64,000 nt of DNA from Dyadobacter soli (GTDB lineage Bacteria; Bacteroidota; Bacteroidia; Cytophagales; Spirosomataceae): contig NZ_FNAN01000028.1 in NCBI RefSeq assembly GCF_900101885.1, forward strand, positions 43,159 to 107,158. The letters run 5' to 3'. The position numbers were made by a program, and so were the translations under genes. Positions 24,862 through 33,734 of this stretch are shown here, piece by piece; positions within the stretch are counted from its first letter, which is position 1, and each line of letters starts with the position of its first letter. The notes beneath the pieces were generated by a model. It was not told where the DNA came from. It did no database searches and saw nothing but the letters and a program-made list of their open reading frames with translations.

Positions 24862-25740
24862 ATGAGAAACATTTATCTTTTGTTACTATTACTGCTTCCG
24901 TTGTACCTGTCGGCGCAGGGCCCCCGCGTTTTGATCGTTACCGCGCATCCGGATGACGAAACCATGTTTCCGGTGACTGTTTTTAAAATTACCCGGGAAT
25001 TGAAAGGCTCCGCCGACCTCGCATTGATCACCGACGCATCAGGCGGGTACAATGGCCTCGTGGCATCAAGCTATTACGGACTGAACCTCGTAGATTCCGC
25101 AATCGGCAGAAAGCATTTGCCATTAATCCGCAAAAAAGAACTCATGGCTTCCGGCGAGGTAATGGGTATCGGGAATTTTTTCTTTTTAGACCAACTCGAT
25201 GACTATTATAACCGCGACGAGAAACCTTATTTGCAAGGCAAAAACTGGGATATTGCTTACGTGGAAAGGAAACTGGACGCCATACTGGCCAATGGCAAAT
25301 ATGATTTTGTATTCTGCCTCATTCCCCACGAAGGCCAGCATGCGCACCATAAAACAGCATCCATCAGCGCGATAAGAGCCGTGCAGCGTTACAAAGGCCC
25401 GAAAAAACCGATGGTACTGGGCGGCCAGTCGCAGAATAAGGGTTATACATTTCAATTTGCAGGCCTTGCCGGCTATCCCGAAACCGATATTCTCAAAGCC
25501 GCCCCGGTTTTCGAGTTCGATCGCTCCCATAGCTTCGGGGAGGATAACAAGCACAGCTATATGATCGTCGCCGACTGGGTGAAGGCTGCCCACAAGTCAC
25601 AAAGCGGCGATATGAACCAGGCCATGCACCGCGGCGACCTGGAAGTGTTCTGGTACTTTGCGCTGAACGGCGCAGATGGTATTGCCAAAACCAAAGCGCT
25701 TTTCGAGGCTGTAAATGCGTCGGGATATTCGAAAAAGTGA
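24862..25740 (+). CDS. secreted PIG-L/LmbE-type deacetylase
   Basis: 292 residues with a signal peptide (MRNIYLLLLLLLPLYLSAQG). The zinc site of the PIG-L family is clear: TAHPDDETMF near residue 30 (metal ligands and catalytic Asp) and the distal IPHEGQHAHHK near 155. Members remove N-acetyl groups from amino sugars or related compounds. Its periplasmic address suggests a glycan or oligosaccharide substrate. It ends base-to-base with the convergent sugar-biosynthesis operon. Confidence 0.88.
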   Translation: MRNIYLLLLLLLPLYLSAQGPRVLIVTAHPDDETMFPVTVFKITRELKGSADLALITDASGGYNGLVASSYYGLNLVDSAIGRKHLPLIRKKELMASGEVMGIGNFFFLDQLDDYYNRDEKPYLQGKNWDIAYVERKLDAILANGKYDFVFCLIPHEGQHAHHKTASISAIRAVQRYKGPKKPMVLGGQSQNKGYTFQFAGLAGYPETDILKAAPVFEFDRSHSFGEDNKHSYMIVADWVKAAHKSQSGDMNQAMHRGDLEVFWYFALNGADGIAKTKALFEAVNASGYSKK

Positions 25741-26508
25741 TCAGACTGGCTGGAATGTCATGAAGAGCGAGCTGCCGAATGGAGCCTTGCCGAGAATGGC
25801 GGATTCGGCTTTGGTAATGGTTTTTAAAACCGCATTTACCGCATCGCCGGGGTATTCGACATCCGAATCGAGGTGATCGACATTGATCTTTTTCTTCCGG
25901 ATCTGGTAATTCTGCCATTGGCGGACGAGCAAAATCGGCAGCGAGAGGGCAAATGGCCAGTAAGTAGTGTACCCGATCCGCAGCCCGGCGGCTTTGCCGA
26001 ATGCCTGAAATTGTTCCAGTTTGAAACGCCGCGAGCTGCCTACCGCGAGGTCGTGTGTGCCGGAGAATGCTTCGAAAGCATGGATATTGATGATAATCAA
26101 CCCGTTGCGATTCAGGCGGTTTTTGAATGCGGTCAATGCGCGGACGATTTCCTCGTCGGTCAGGAAATAGAGCGCGTCATTGCAGGTAATAATGTCGAAA
26201 GTCTCGCCCGGCTCGAATGCGTCCACATTCCGGAGGTCGCCGAAAACGACATTCAGGCCACGCTCCTTCGAGAAGTCTATGGCGTGCTGTGAATAATCGA
26301 AGCCCCGAAGGTTGGAATAACCATTTTCCTTTAAAAACGACAATAACCCACCCGTACCGCAGGCCGCGTCGAGGATTTTCAGATCGGGGTCCATCGCACG
26401 AAAATGCTTGCGGACCTGGCTCAAAACTTTGCCGTGGAGTATCTGGTACCACCACAGTTTACGCTCCGTTTCGTACATACGCTGGTATTCGAGCCGGTTA
26501 TCGATCAT
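25741..26508 (-). CDS. class I SAM-dependent methyltransferase
   Basis: 255 residues. Motif I is ILDAACGTGGLLSFL (about 46-60); later LRGFDYSQHAI, the acidic DIITCNDALYFLTD and the NRNGLIIINIHAFE strand complete the Rossmann-like fold. The C-terminus has a hydrophobic segment (YWPFALSLPILLVRQW) that may touch the membrane. It is last in a four-gene operon, overlapping the glycosyltransferase by 4 nt, so a methyl decoration on a surface sugar or its carrier lipid is a reasonable inference. Confidence 0.88.
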   Translation of the reverse strand: MIDNRLEYQRMYETERKLWWYQILHGKVLSQVRKHFRAMDPDLKILDAACGTGGLLSFLKENGYSNLRGFDYSQHAIDFSKERGLNVVFGDLRNVDAFEPGETFDIITCNDALYFLTDEEIVRALTAFKNRLNRNGLIIINIHAFEAFSGTHDLAVGSSRRFKLEQFQAFGKAAGLRIGYTTYWPFALSLPILLVRQWQNYQIRKKKINVDHLDSDVEYPGDAVNAVLKTITKAESAILGKAPFGSSLFMTFQPV

Positions 26509-27425
26509 ACGTGTTCGGAGCTGTTATATTTGATCACATATTGCGGCTGCCCGCTTTGCGCCATGAAACTCTTGCCGATATATTCCCCCAAAACACTCAG
26601 CAGCATGCATTGAATACCGCCAATGAAAAGAATGGTAGCCGTTACCACCTGCCAGCCTTTCGGGTCGGGACCGATGAGCCACTGGATTGTGAGGAATATC
26701 AAAAGGAAAAATCCTAAGCTGAATAAGCCGACGCCGATCGGGACGAAAAAGCGGATCGGCAGGGATGAATAGCAGAAAAGGATGTTCAGAAATAGCGATA
26801 AAAGCTTGTGCAAAGTGTAATTGGAGGCTCCTTCTTCCCGCTTCTCGTGCGCTACCTGTACTGTCCCGATATTCCGCGTCATCCTGAAAATCAGCCCGTC
26901 GATGTAGGGATAAGGCCCGTGGTATTTAATGATTTCCTGTACTACCTCCTGCCTGATCAGCTTGAAGCTCGACAAATACAGGTCTTTCGGTTTATTCAAA
27001 AGATAACTTGTGAGCCAGTTCACAAACCGGCTGCCCATGTTGCGGCCTACGGAATGCTGTTTTTTGGCGTAATAGGTGTAAACGACGTCATAATCCCCCG
27101 TTTCGGCAGTTTCCACGAGCTTTAATATCTCTTCCGGCGGGTTCTGAAAATCGTCGTCGATCATCACACAATAGTTGCCGTAAGCCCAGTTGAGGCCACA
27201 CATCACCGCATTGAACTCGCCATAATTCCGCCGCAGCGATATGAACCGCACATTGGCATAAGCGTCCGACAACTCGCGGCAAACCTGCTCGGAACGGTCA
27301 CGGCTGCCGTCGTTCACCATTACGATCTCGAATGATATTTCTGATAAAGTCGCTTGGAGCTTTTCGATCAGCGGCCGGATGGTCTTTTCGCTGTTGTAAA
27401 CCGGAATGATGACCGATAGCTTCAT
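26505..27425 (-). CDS. membrane-anchored family 2 glycosyltransferase
   Basis: 306 residues: an N-terminal GT-A domain (SVIIPVYNSEKTIRPLI, MVNDGSRDRS, and the metal-binding MIDDDFQNP) and two C-terminal membrane helices (about 232-255 and 265-290). This matches DPM1/GtrB-like enzymes that attach a sugar to polyprenyl phosphate. It overlaps the aminotransferase upstream and the methyltransferase downstream by 4 nt each. It probably transfers the amino-deoxysugar made by the two upstream enzymes. Confidence 0.92.
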   Translation of the reverse strand: MKLSVIIPVYNSEKTIRPLIEKLQATLSEISFEIVMVNDGSRDRSEQVCRELSDAYANVRFISLRRNYGEFNAVMCGLNWAYGNYCVMIDDDFQNPPEEILKLVETAETGDYDVVYTYYAKKQHSVGRNMGSRFVNWLTSYLLNKPKDLYLSSFKLIRQEVVQEIIKYHGPYPYIDGLIFRMTRNIGTVQVAHEKREEGASNYTLHKLLSLFLNILFCYSSLPIRFFVPIGVGLFSLGFFLLIFLTIQWLIGPDPKGWQVVTATILFIGGIQCMLLSVLGEYIGKSFMAQSGQPQYVIKYNSSEHV

Positions 27426-28516
27426 TGAAGATCGAATTGATTGACGGTTTGAATGATATGAGCCACTTCGTCGTCCGTCAGAACCGGGTTGAGCGGCAAA
27501 CTGACCACCTCCCGGTGGATCTGTTCTGTGATGGGCAAATGTAAATCTTTAAATTCTTTGTAGGCCAATTGTTTATGAATCGGCTGCGGATAATGCACGT
27601 TCGTCTGGACGCCTTGCGCTTCCAGGAATGCGACAAATTCCGCGCGACGCGGATGACGCACTACAAAAAGGTGCCAGGCGTCTTCCGAAATACGGTCGCC
27701 CGGCGGCAATGTGAGATCTTTGCATTTCAATTCCCGCAAATACCGGCCGGCGATTTCGCGGCGGCGGGTGTTTTCAGGATCGAGGTAAGGCAGCTTCACG
27801 CTGAGTATGGCAGCCTGCATTTCGTCCAGGCGGCTGTTTACGCCCTGGTACTCGTTCTGGTACCGGATTACCGAGCCGTAATTCCGCAGGTATCGGATCT
27901 TTTCGGCCAATGCGGCATCATTGGTAGTAATGGCCCCGGCGTCGCCGAGCGCACCGAGGTTTTTGGTAGGATAAAAACTGAATGCCGTCGCGTCCGCCCA
28001 CGCGCCTACTTTCCTGCCGGCATGCGTAGCCCCGTGCGCCTGCGCGGCGTCGGTGATCACTTTCAAGCCGTGCTTTTTGGCGATACCGAGGATCTCCGCG
28101 ATTTCACAGCTCCTTCCGTAAAGATCGACGGTGACAATGGCTTTCGTCCGCGGTGTAATGACCTGTTCGATCCGCGCCGGGTCGATCAGCATCGTGTGCG
28201 GGTCGGGTTCCACGAAAACCGGTGTCAAATGCAGGTAGCTCACCGGCAGTACCGACGCGATGTACGTATTGGCCGGAACGATGATCTCGCTGTCTTTCGG
28301 CAGGTCCATCGCCAGCAATATCAGCGTGATCGCGTCGAGGCCATTGGCCGTTCCTACGCAATGCTCCGCTTCGCAATAGGCCGCGAATGCCTTTTCAAAT
28401 GTTTTTAATTCGTTGCCCAGAATGTACCATCCCGACCGTATCACCCGGAGGGACGCTTCTTCGATCGCTTGCAGATAAGGGGCATTTACCTGATTTAAAT
28501 CCAGAAATGGGATCAT
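27422..28516 (-). CDS. DegT/DnrJ/EryC1-type sugar aminotransferase (FdtB-like)
   Basis: 364 residues. The PLP-dependent sugar aminotransferase pattern is complete: AEHCVGTANGLDAITLIL, ANTYIASVLPVSYLHLTPVFVEPD, DAAQAHGATHAGRKVG, and FSFYPTKNLGALGDAGAI with the PLP-binding Lys. With the ketoisomerase upstream it would make a 3-amino-3,6-dideoxyhexose bound to dTDP, as FdtB or QdtB do. The amino-acceptor stereochemistry cannot be told from sequence. Translationally coupled on both sides by ATGA overlaps. Confidence 0.9.
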   Translation of the reverse strand: MIPFLDLNQVNAPYLQAIEEASLRVIRSGWYILGNELKTFEKAFAAYCEAEHCVGTANGLDAITLILLAMDLPKDSEIIVPANTYIASVLPVSYLHLTPVFVEPDPHTMLIDPARIEQVITPRTKAIVTVDLYGRSCEIAEILGIAKKHGLKVITDAAQAHGATHAGRKVGAWADATAFSFYPTKNLGALGDAGAITTNDAALAEKIRYLRNYGSVIRYQNEYQGVNSRLDEMQAAILSVKLPYLDPENTRRREIAGRYLRELKCKDLTLPPGDRISEDAWHLFVVRHPRRAEFVAFLEAQGVQTNVHYPQPIHKQLAYKEFKDLHLPITEQIHREVVSLPLNPVLTDDEVAHIIQTVNQFDLQ

Positions 28517-28908
28517 TGAGATACTGTCTGGATCAGCTGGTTGAGCGGATAAGGTTCGTCGATGTAGTCGGCTTTGTCATAATATTCATTGGACAATACC
28601 AAAAGGATAGCGTCGTCCGAAAATGAATCCATGATGTGCCAGTCCTTGGGTTCCAGGATCAGGCAGGAAACAGGGTTATCGAGGATGAAAATCTCCTCTT
28701 TCTCGCCATCGTTGGAGTATATACGACAGCTCCCGTGAATACAAACCAATGCATTCCACGTTTTGTGATGCCTGTGGCCACCCCGCTGTGTCTCGCTCGC
28801 GCCATAAATGTAGAACACCCGTTTGATCGTACCGGGGATTATTTTTTCAAAGACTGTGAGGTTACCAGATCCGGTGTTAAATGTATCCAGCTGTACTAAA
28901 AGCGGCAT
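28513..28908 (-). CDS. fdtA: dTDP-4-keto-6-deoxyglucose 3,4-ketoisomerase (FdtA/QdtA-like cupin)
   Basis: 131 residues, single cupin. The SETQRGGHRHHKTWNALVC block carries the paired catalytic His of FdtA/QdtA/WxcM enzymes, and VSCLILEPKDWHIMDSFSDDAILLVLSNEYYDKADYI is the characteristic C-terminal part. These enzymes move the keto group from C4 to C3 before transamination. It is first in the operon; a TAnnTTTG element lies about 60 nt upstream. The enzymes that make its substrate (RmlA, RmlB) are not in the window. Confidence 0.88.
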   Translation of the reverse strand: MPLLVQLDTFNTGSGNLTVFEKIIPGTIKRVFYIYGASETQRGGHRHHKTWNALVCIHGSCRIYSNDGEKEEIFILDNPVSCLILEPKDWHIMDSFSDDAILLVLSNEYYDKADYIDEPYPLNQLIQTVSQ

Positions 28909-28966
28909 AAGGCAATTTCTAAGTTGTTAGGGTGTGGCTAAACTCTTTCACGTACGCGATCTGCTT

Positions 28967-28974
28967 CAAAAGTA
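28967..28974 (-). promoter_or_regulatory. -7 element for the fdtA operon
   Basis: Minus-strand TACTTTTG matches TAnnTTTG, about 59 nt before the fdtA start. No clear -33 TTG. The rest of the 266-nt gap up to 29174 contains no ORF. Confidence 0.45.
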
Positions 28975-29174
28975 ACCGTTTAGTAAATGTCAGATATTTT
29001 TCCTTTAAAATACAAAAATACCTTTCACATAAAAAAATCGATTACTCTCAGGCAAGGCTTAATGATCATTTAACGCATCATGCCCGAAGTGATGCCACTT
29101 TCGGTTGACCATTGTTGCCAGGCATTGGTTGGGAGAGGACGAAAATAATGGGCGGCGCCCCTACCCGGGCGGCC

Positions 29175-30374
29175 CTAACTAAATAGTCCCCATTGCAGGC
29201 GGTGGTCGAGCATCATGAACAGTTTGATGGGCAGCGGTTCCAGCCAGAGTATTTTGTTATAACCCATATAAAATACCTGCGGATGAGCGACGCAGACGAT
29301 CATCGTGAACAACAGGATGAGCCGCACGGTGGATGTGGATGAGGTTTCGATTAATATAAAGGCAGCCAGTAAAATGAATGGAAAGCCATAGGAAAGTGCC
29401 CTGTCGATGTCGTGGACGTAAATTCCGGTTGCTACCAGCACCGCGAAGCCCGCCATCAGCGCAAGCAGGAGCCAATACCGCTTCGTGAGACACAGCACGG
29501 CAAAAGCCGCGATCAAAAGCAGCCAGGTTCCTTCAAATGCGCCCCATATGCTGCTTCCCAGCCCGTTGCGGTGCGCATTAGCCAGCAACACCGGCGTACC
29601 GATTGTGGAATAGGAATGGTGGGGGAAATAGGTAGTCTGCACATATTCGCGGATGGTGAAGTAAATGGCCCACGCGATCCATACCACCAGGCTTTCACCC
29701 GTAAATGCCGATTTCAGCAAACCCGGGACGCCAAAATCGTTGTTTCGGTAAGCTTTGGTGCCCATCCACCAGAGCAACAGATAGCCTCCTGCCACCACGG
29801 CACGCTCATCGGTGAAGAACGCGATTTGAAGCGAGAGGAATATAACGAGCGGATTTTTGCTCAATAATGCGAGCAGCAGGAAGAAAAAGGCAAATTCATC
29901 GCCATACCCGTGCACATCCGCGAACGCCCATACGCTCACGAAAATGTTGGCAATAGCCGTCACAAACAGCGCGGTAATGACCTTATCACCTGATATGGAA
30001 TAGATGTAACCCGCCATTTTGTATAGAAACAGTACGCCGAGTACGGCCTGGATGATCAGGATGAGCAGCACATTATGGCCGGTCAGGAAGGAAAGCAGCG
30101 GCAGCGTCCAGCGGAAAATCATATTCTCCCGGCGGACATCGTAATCCATGTCTTTCGGATGCAGGATATCCTGGGCCTGGTTCTGGATAAAAACCCAGGC
30201 GTCGAGGCTCACACCATTGTTTTTCAGATGGTTAAGCAGCAGTGAATAGGGCGGAAACGCAAGGAAAAGCGACAGTGCGACAGCAAAAAAAGTAAGCTTC
30301 CACAACCAGTTCTTCCCCGATAATTGCGCCTCGATCCAAAGTAGCGACGACCCGTAAAAGTTTTCCAAAAGCAT
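29175..30374 (-). CDS. polytopic membrane protein of unknown function
   Basis: About 399 residues from the ATG at 30374 (MLLENFYGSSLLWIE); the longer frame from 30440 would overlap the sbcC end. Roughly 9-10 hydrophobic helices, with conserved-looking acidic and aromatic residues in the early loops (HPKDMDYDVRREN, FADVHGYGDEFAF, FFTDERAVVAGG). The layout recalls integral-membrane glycosyltransferases or O-antigen-type proteins, but I see no diagnostic motif. It starts 46 nt after sbcC on the same strand. Confidence 0.6.
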   Translation of the reverse strand: MLLENFYGSSLLWIEAQLSGKNWLWKLTFFAVALSLFLAFPPYSLLLNHLKNNGVSLDAWVFIQNQAQDILHPKDMDYDVRRENMIFRWTLPLLSFLTGHNVLLILIIQAVLGVLFLYKMAGYIYSISGDKVITALFVTAIANIFVSVWAFADVHGYGDEFAFFFLLLALLSKNPLVIFLSLQIAFFTDERAVVAGGYLLLWWMGTKAYRNNDFGVPGLLKSAFTGESLVVWIAWAIYFTIREYVQTTYFPHHSYSTIGTPVLLANAHRNGLGSSIWGAFEGTWLLLIAAFAVLCLTKRYWLLLALMAGFAVLVATGIYVHDIDRALSYGFPFILLAAFILIETSSTSTVRLILLFTMIVCVAHPQVFYMGYNKILWLEPLPIKLFMMLDHRLQWGLFS

Positions 30375-30420
30375 AGGACGGCATGGCCAAACAGGCCCAA
30401 ATATACATGTTAATGTGTGA

Positions 30421-33400
30421 TCATTTCCAGCTCGGCACAATCCGGCTGCCTTCTTCGCTCTCGGTAATGCGCAGGTACGTCTGTATCTCCTGCTGCAAAT
30501 CTTCTACGTGACTGATAATCCCCACGATCCGGTTCTCCTTTCTCAATGATTTTAACGTTTCAAACACCGTTTGTAATGCATTTTTATCGAGTGAACCGAA
30601 GCCTTCGTCGAGGAAGAAAAAGTTGTGTTTCGACTCGTTGCGCACGTGTATGTGGTCCGCCAGCGCGAGCGCGAGCGACAATGCCGCCTGAAATTTCTGC
30701 CCGCCCGAGAGTGTTTTGAGCAGCCGCATATGTCCGCCATTGAGCAAATCCCTCACCCAGAAGCTGTTGCCCTCACCCAATTCGAGATGTAGCTGCTGGT
30801 GGGTCATCTGGTGGAAACGGTGATTAGCGGCCTGGATCAGGTTTTGGAGGTAAATACTCGAAGCATAATCCACAAACCCGCTCGACCGGAACAGCTTGGC
30901 GAGGTCGTCCAAATGCTCCTTTCTGAGCTGCAAGCGCGCTTTTTCAGACAGCAGCGTGGCTTTTTTAGCAAGATCTTCGGCCATTTGTTTCAGGCGTCCA
31001 CCAATATTTCCTTCTTCTTTCCGCTGTGCGTTCAGGTTTTCGGTCAAAGTGTTTTTCAATACCAAAACTGCCTCGTGGCGTTCGGCATCATATTGCTCGC
31101 CTGCATGCTCTTCGAGTAGGTTTTTAAGCTCGATACCCGTTGTTTCGAGGGCCATTTTGAACTCGTCGATCGCCTGCCGTTCGGTTCCAATATTGATCGG
31201 CTTTTGCAGTATCTCCACCACCAGCGCTTCCGATTCGAATGCGTAGGCAGCCAGCTGATCCTCAATTTTTGTTTGCAAACCTGCCAGCTCGCTCCGGTTT
31301 CCCTGCAATGCGGTCAATAAGGTAGCCTGACTTCCCGAAAGCGTATTCCGCTCTTTTTCAAGAACATCCACCTGCTTTTCAGCCTCCGCGAATGCAGTGG
31401 AAAGCTGCTGGTAATCGGCCTTTAATGCATTGATCTTTTCCGAAATATCGGCTTTGTCGGTGCTTTCAAAATCTGCCAGTGTAACCCGCGAAAGCTGCTC
31501 CGAAAGCGTCTGTACCGTATTTTCAAACCTAAGAATCTCATCTCTCAGCACTTGCAGCGGCTTCTCGATCTTCTCGGATTTTTCAGTCAATGCATTTTCA
31601 ATCTGCGCGGTCAAACCTTTCAAAATAGTTTCTCCGGCTTTGATTTCAGCTTGCAAGCGACTGCTTTCGCCAAACCGTTTGTCGAAATCCTCCCGGTCGG
31701 TTTTGCTGAATGCAGGCCAGATGAACGCGTCATCATGAACTTTTAACCTGCCCTGTGCCTCGGTGTAGCGTTGTTTGATCGAACCTTTCTGTTTTTCAAG
31801 GTTTTCTATTTGATTGAAAATCCGCTCGATGGGCGATTGCAAGCGCCTAAGCAGCCTTTCTTTTTCATCCAATGCATGTAATTGCTTCTCAACCGCCGCT
31901 ACTTCCGCGGATAATGCGCCGTCAGCCGTCAGCACTTCGGGATGATGCAGCGAACCACAGAGCGGACAAGGCTCGCCGTCTTCGAGGTTACCTGCATATT
32001 GATGCAGCGCAACTTTCGTGTTAATGTGCAGCAACTGGCGGTTCAGCTCCTTTCGGTTAGCTTCACTTGCTTCCAGATAACTCGTAACGCCCTTTTGAAA
32101 GGTTTCCAGCAAAATTTCATCACCAAACTGAATGCCGAAGTCGCCGGTAATTTCCTGCAATCGCTGCGCAAGACCTTCCAGCAGCGTCTTGATTTCCGTC
32201 GCTAGCGCTTCCGCCTCCGTTTTGATCGCTTGGCGGTTTTCGGCAAGACTGTCGGCCGTTGTAAACCACGATTTCACAAGTCCCATTTCGAGCACATCGC
32301 CCAGCCCTGCCTTGCGCTGCTCGTTGGCTGCTTCGAGCTCCTGTTTTTGTTGTTTTTGTATTTCAATGGCGTTTTCTTTCGCCTTCAACTGTTCCTCGCC
32401 GCGAGCCAATGCTTCGTTCCTTTTGATAACCGCCTGCGAATGCTCGATAATCCGTAGCACTTTTTCCAGCTCTTCGGCGGTCGCCAGCAATTCCTCGCGT
32501 TTTTCGTAGCGCGGTTTCAGTATTTGCAATGTCTCTTGCTCCTTCCCGAGCAATGCGGTTAGTTCAGTCAGTTTCGCCTCGTTCGCCGCCGAAATGCGCT
32601 CGTCGCGGGCGATGGCCGTCAGCAGGTTATTCTTTTGGTCAAAAATGGATTTAAAATGCAAAGAGCAGGTCTCGAATGTCTTCAATACTGCCTCGCGCTC
32701 CTGCATATCCGCGCGCTGGGCATTGAGCGCAGCGAGCCGGTTTTGGAGCATCTGGATTTTTTCACCGGCGAGTTTGAGCTTTTGAAAGTTGCCTTCCAGC
32801 TCCGTCTGAACGGTCAGCTCATTGGAAACCTGCTGAATTTGAAGCCGGAGTTGTTCCAACCTCTGCTCGCCTTCGGTAAGCATTTCCTGCGTCACTTCAC
32901 CCAGGCCGAGCAACTGCCCGTCCACATTGGATATTGCGAGGTTATTCCGGTTACTCAGCGAGCCTACGTTGCGGCTCAAATCATATTTTTCGAGCTGAAA
33001 AAGCTCTTTCATCATCCGCGTGCGCTCGGCATCTTTCAGTTCAATGAACTCCTGAAAACGCCCCTGCGGTATGATGATCGTCCGGCGGAAATTGTCGTAA
33101 CTAAGGCCGATAATGCTTTCGGTCGACTCGTTTTCGGCCAGTGGCACCCAGTCATTTTCCTGCCAGATGTAGCCTTTTCTTTCAAAGGTTTTGACATCCT
33201 TGAAATTCTTGCTGTTACGCTTCCCCCGCACCGTGAACCGGTACCGATCGCCGTTTTTTCCAGCAATGCATTCAAAATCAATCAGCAAGTCGTCCGACCG
33301 CAGGTTCATCATATTATAAGTACGGTCGTCGCCCGACTTGTTGAGCCGCTCGGTATCGCCGTACAATGCAAATGTGATCGCTTCGAGAATGGAAGACTTC

Positions 33401-33519
33401 CCGCTACCCACAGCCCCGAATATCCCGAACAGCGAAGCGTCCGTCAATGGATCGAAATCAATTTCCTGCTCGGTTTGGTAAGAATAGAGTCCTTTAATTT
33501 TTAAGCGTTTGGGGATCAT
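30421..33519 (-). CDS. sbcC: SbcC/Rad50-type ATPase of the SbcCD nuclease
   Basis: 1032 residues. It has an N-terminal Walker A (FGAVGSGKSSILEAI, about 34-48) and PQGRFQEFIELKDAERTRMM, two very long coiled-coil arms rich in Glu/Lys/Gln/Leu, a central zinc hook (GEPCPLCGS), and a C-terminal ABC signature (LSGGQKFQAALSLALALAD) with Walker B (FFFLDEGFGSLD). With SbcD it forms an ATP-dependent nuclease that cuts hairpins and blocked DNA ends. SbcD is normally adjacent and upstream, but there is only a repeat-rich gap and a GH3 gene here, so it must be elsewhere. Confidence 0.95.
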   Translation of the reverse strand: MIPKRLKIKGLYSYQTEQEIDFDPLTDASLFGIFGAVGSGKSSILEAITFALYGDTERLNKSGDDRTYNMMNLRSDDLLIDFECIAGKNGDRYRFTVRGKRNSKNFKDVKTFERKGYIWQENDWVPLAENESTESIIGLSYDNFRRTIIIPQGRFQEFIELKDAERTRMMKELFQLEKYDLSRNVGSLSNRNNLAISNVDGQLLGLGEVTQEMLTEGEQRLEQLRLQIQQVSNELTVQTELEGNFQKLKLAGEKIQMLQNRLAALNAQRADMQEREAVLKTFETCSLHFKSIFDQKNNLLTAIARDERISAANEAKLTELTALLGKEQETLQILKPRYEKREELLATAEELEKVLRIIEHSQAVIKRNEALARGEEQLKAKENAIEIQKQQKQELEAANEQRKAGLGDVLEMGLVKSWFTTADSLAENRQAIKTEAEALATEIKTLLEGLAQRLQEITGDFGIQFGDEILLETFQKGVTSYLEASEANRKELNRQLLHINTKVALHQYAGNLEDGEPCPLCGSLHHPEVLTADGALSAEVAAVEKQLHALDEKERLLRRLQSPIERIFNQIENLEKQKGSIKQRYTEAQGRLKVHDDAFIWPAFSKTDREDFDKRFGESSRLQAEIKAGETILKGLTAQIENALTEKSEKIEKPLQVLRDEILRFENTVQTLSEQLSRVTLADFESTDKADISEKINALKADYQQLSTAFAEAEKQVDVLEKERNTLSGSQATLLTALQGNRSELAGLQTKIEDQLAAYAFESEALVVEILQKPINIGTERQAIDEFKMALETTGIELKNLLEEHAGEQYDAERHEAVLVLKNTLTENLNAQRKEEGNIGGRLKQMAEDLAKKATLLSEKARLQLRKEHLDDLAKLFRSSGFVDYASSIYLQNLIQAANHRFHQMTHQQLHLELGEGNSFWVRDLLNGGHMRLLKTLSGGQKFQAALSLALALADHIHVRNESKHNFFFLDEGFGSLDKNALQTVFETLKSLRKENRIVGIISHVEDLQQEIQTYLRITESEEGSRIVPSWK

Positions 33520-33557
33520 GCGGCGTTGCGGTATGTGGGGAGACCGTCGCGGGAATT

Positions 33558-33720
33558 GGACCGCCGACCGCCGACCACTGACCGCCGATTAAATATTTGA
33601 CCACCGACGGCCGACCACCGACCGCCGATTACTTCTATGTTTACGTTTTGGTATCATTCATTCTAAAAGACGCTCCCGAAATCGAAATCGGCGGTCCGCG
33701 GTCGGCGGTCGGCGGTCGTC
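33558..33720. repeat. GACCGCCG repeats with inverted copies
   Basis: Direct GACCGCCG/GACCACCG units at 33558-33590 and 33602-33630 are mirrored by GGCGGTC units at 33687-33717. GACCGCCGATT (33580-33590 and 33620-33630) pairs with AATCGGCGGTC at 33686-33696, so a long hairpin can form. It fills the 215-nt gap between the GH3 and sbcC genes. Confidence 0.65.
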
Positions 33721-33734
33721 AGCGGCGCCAGCCG

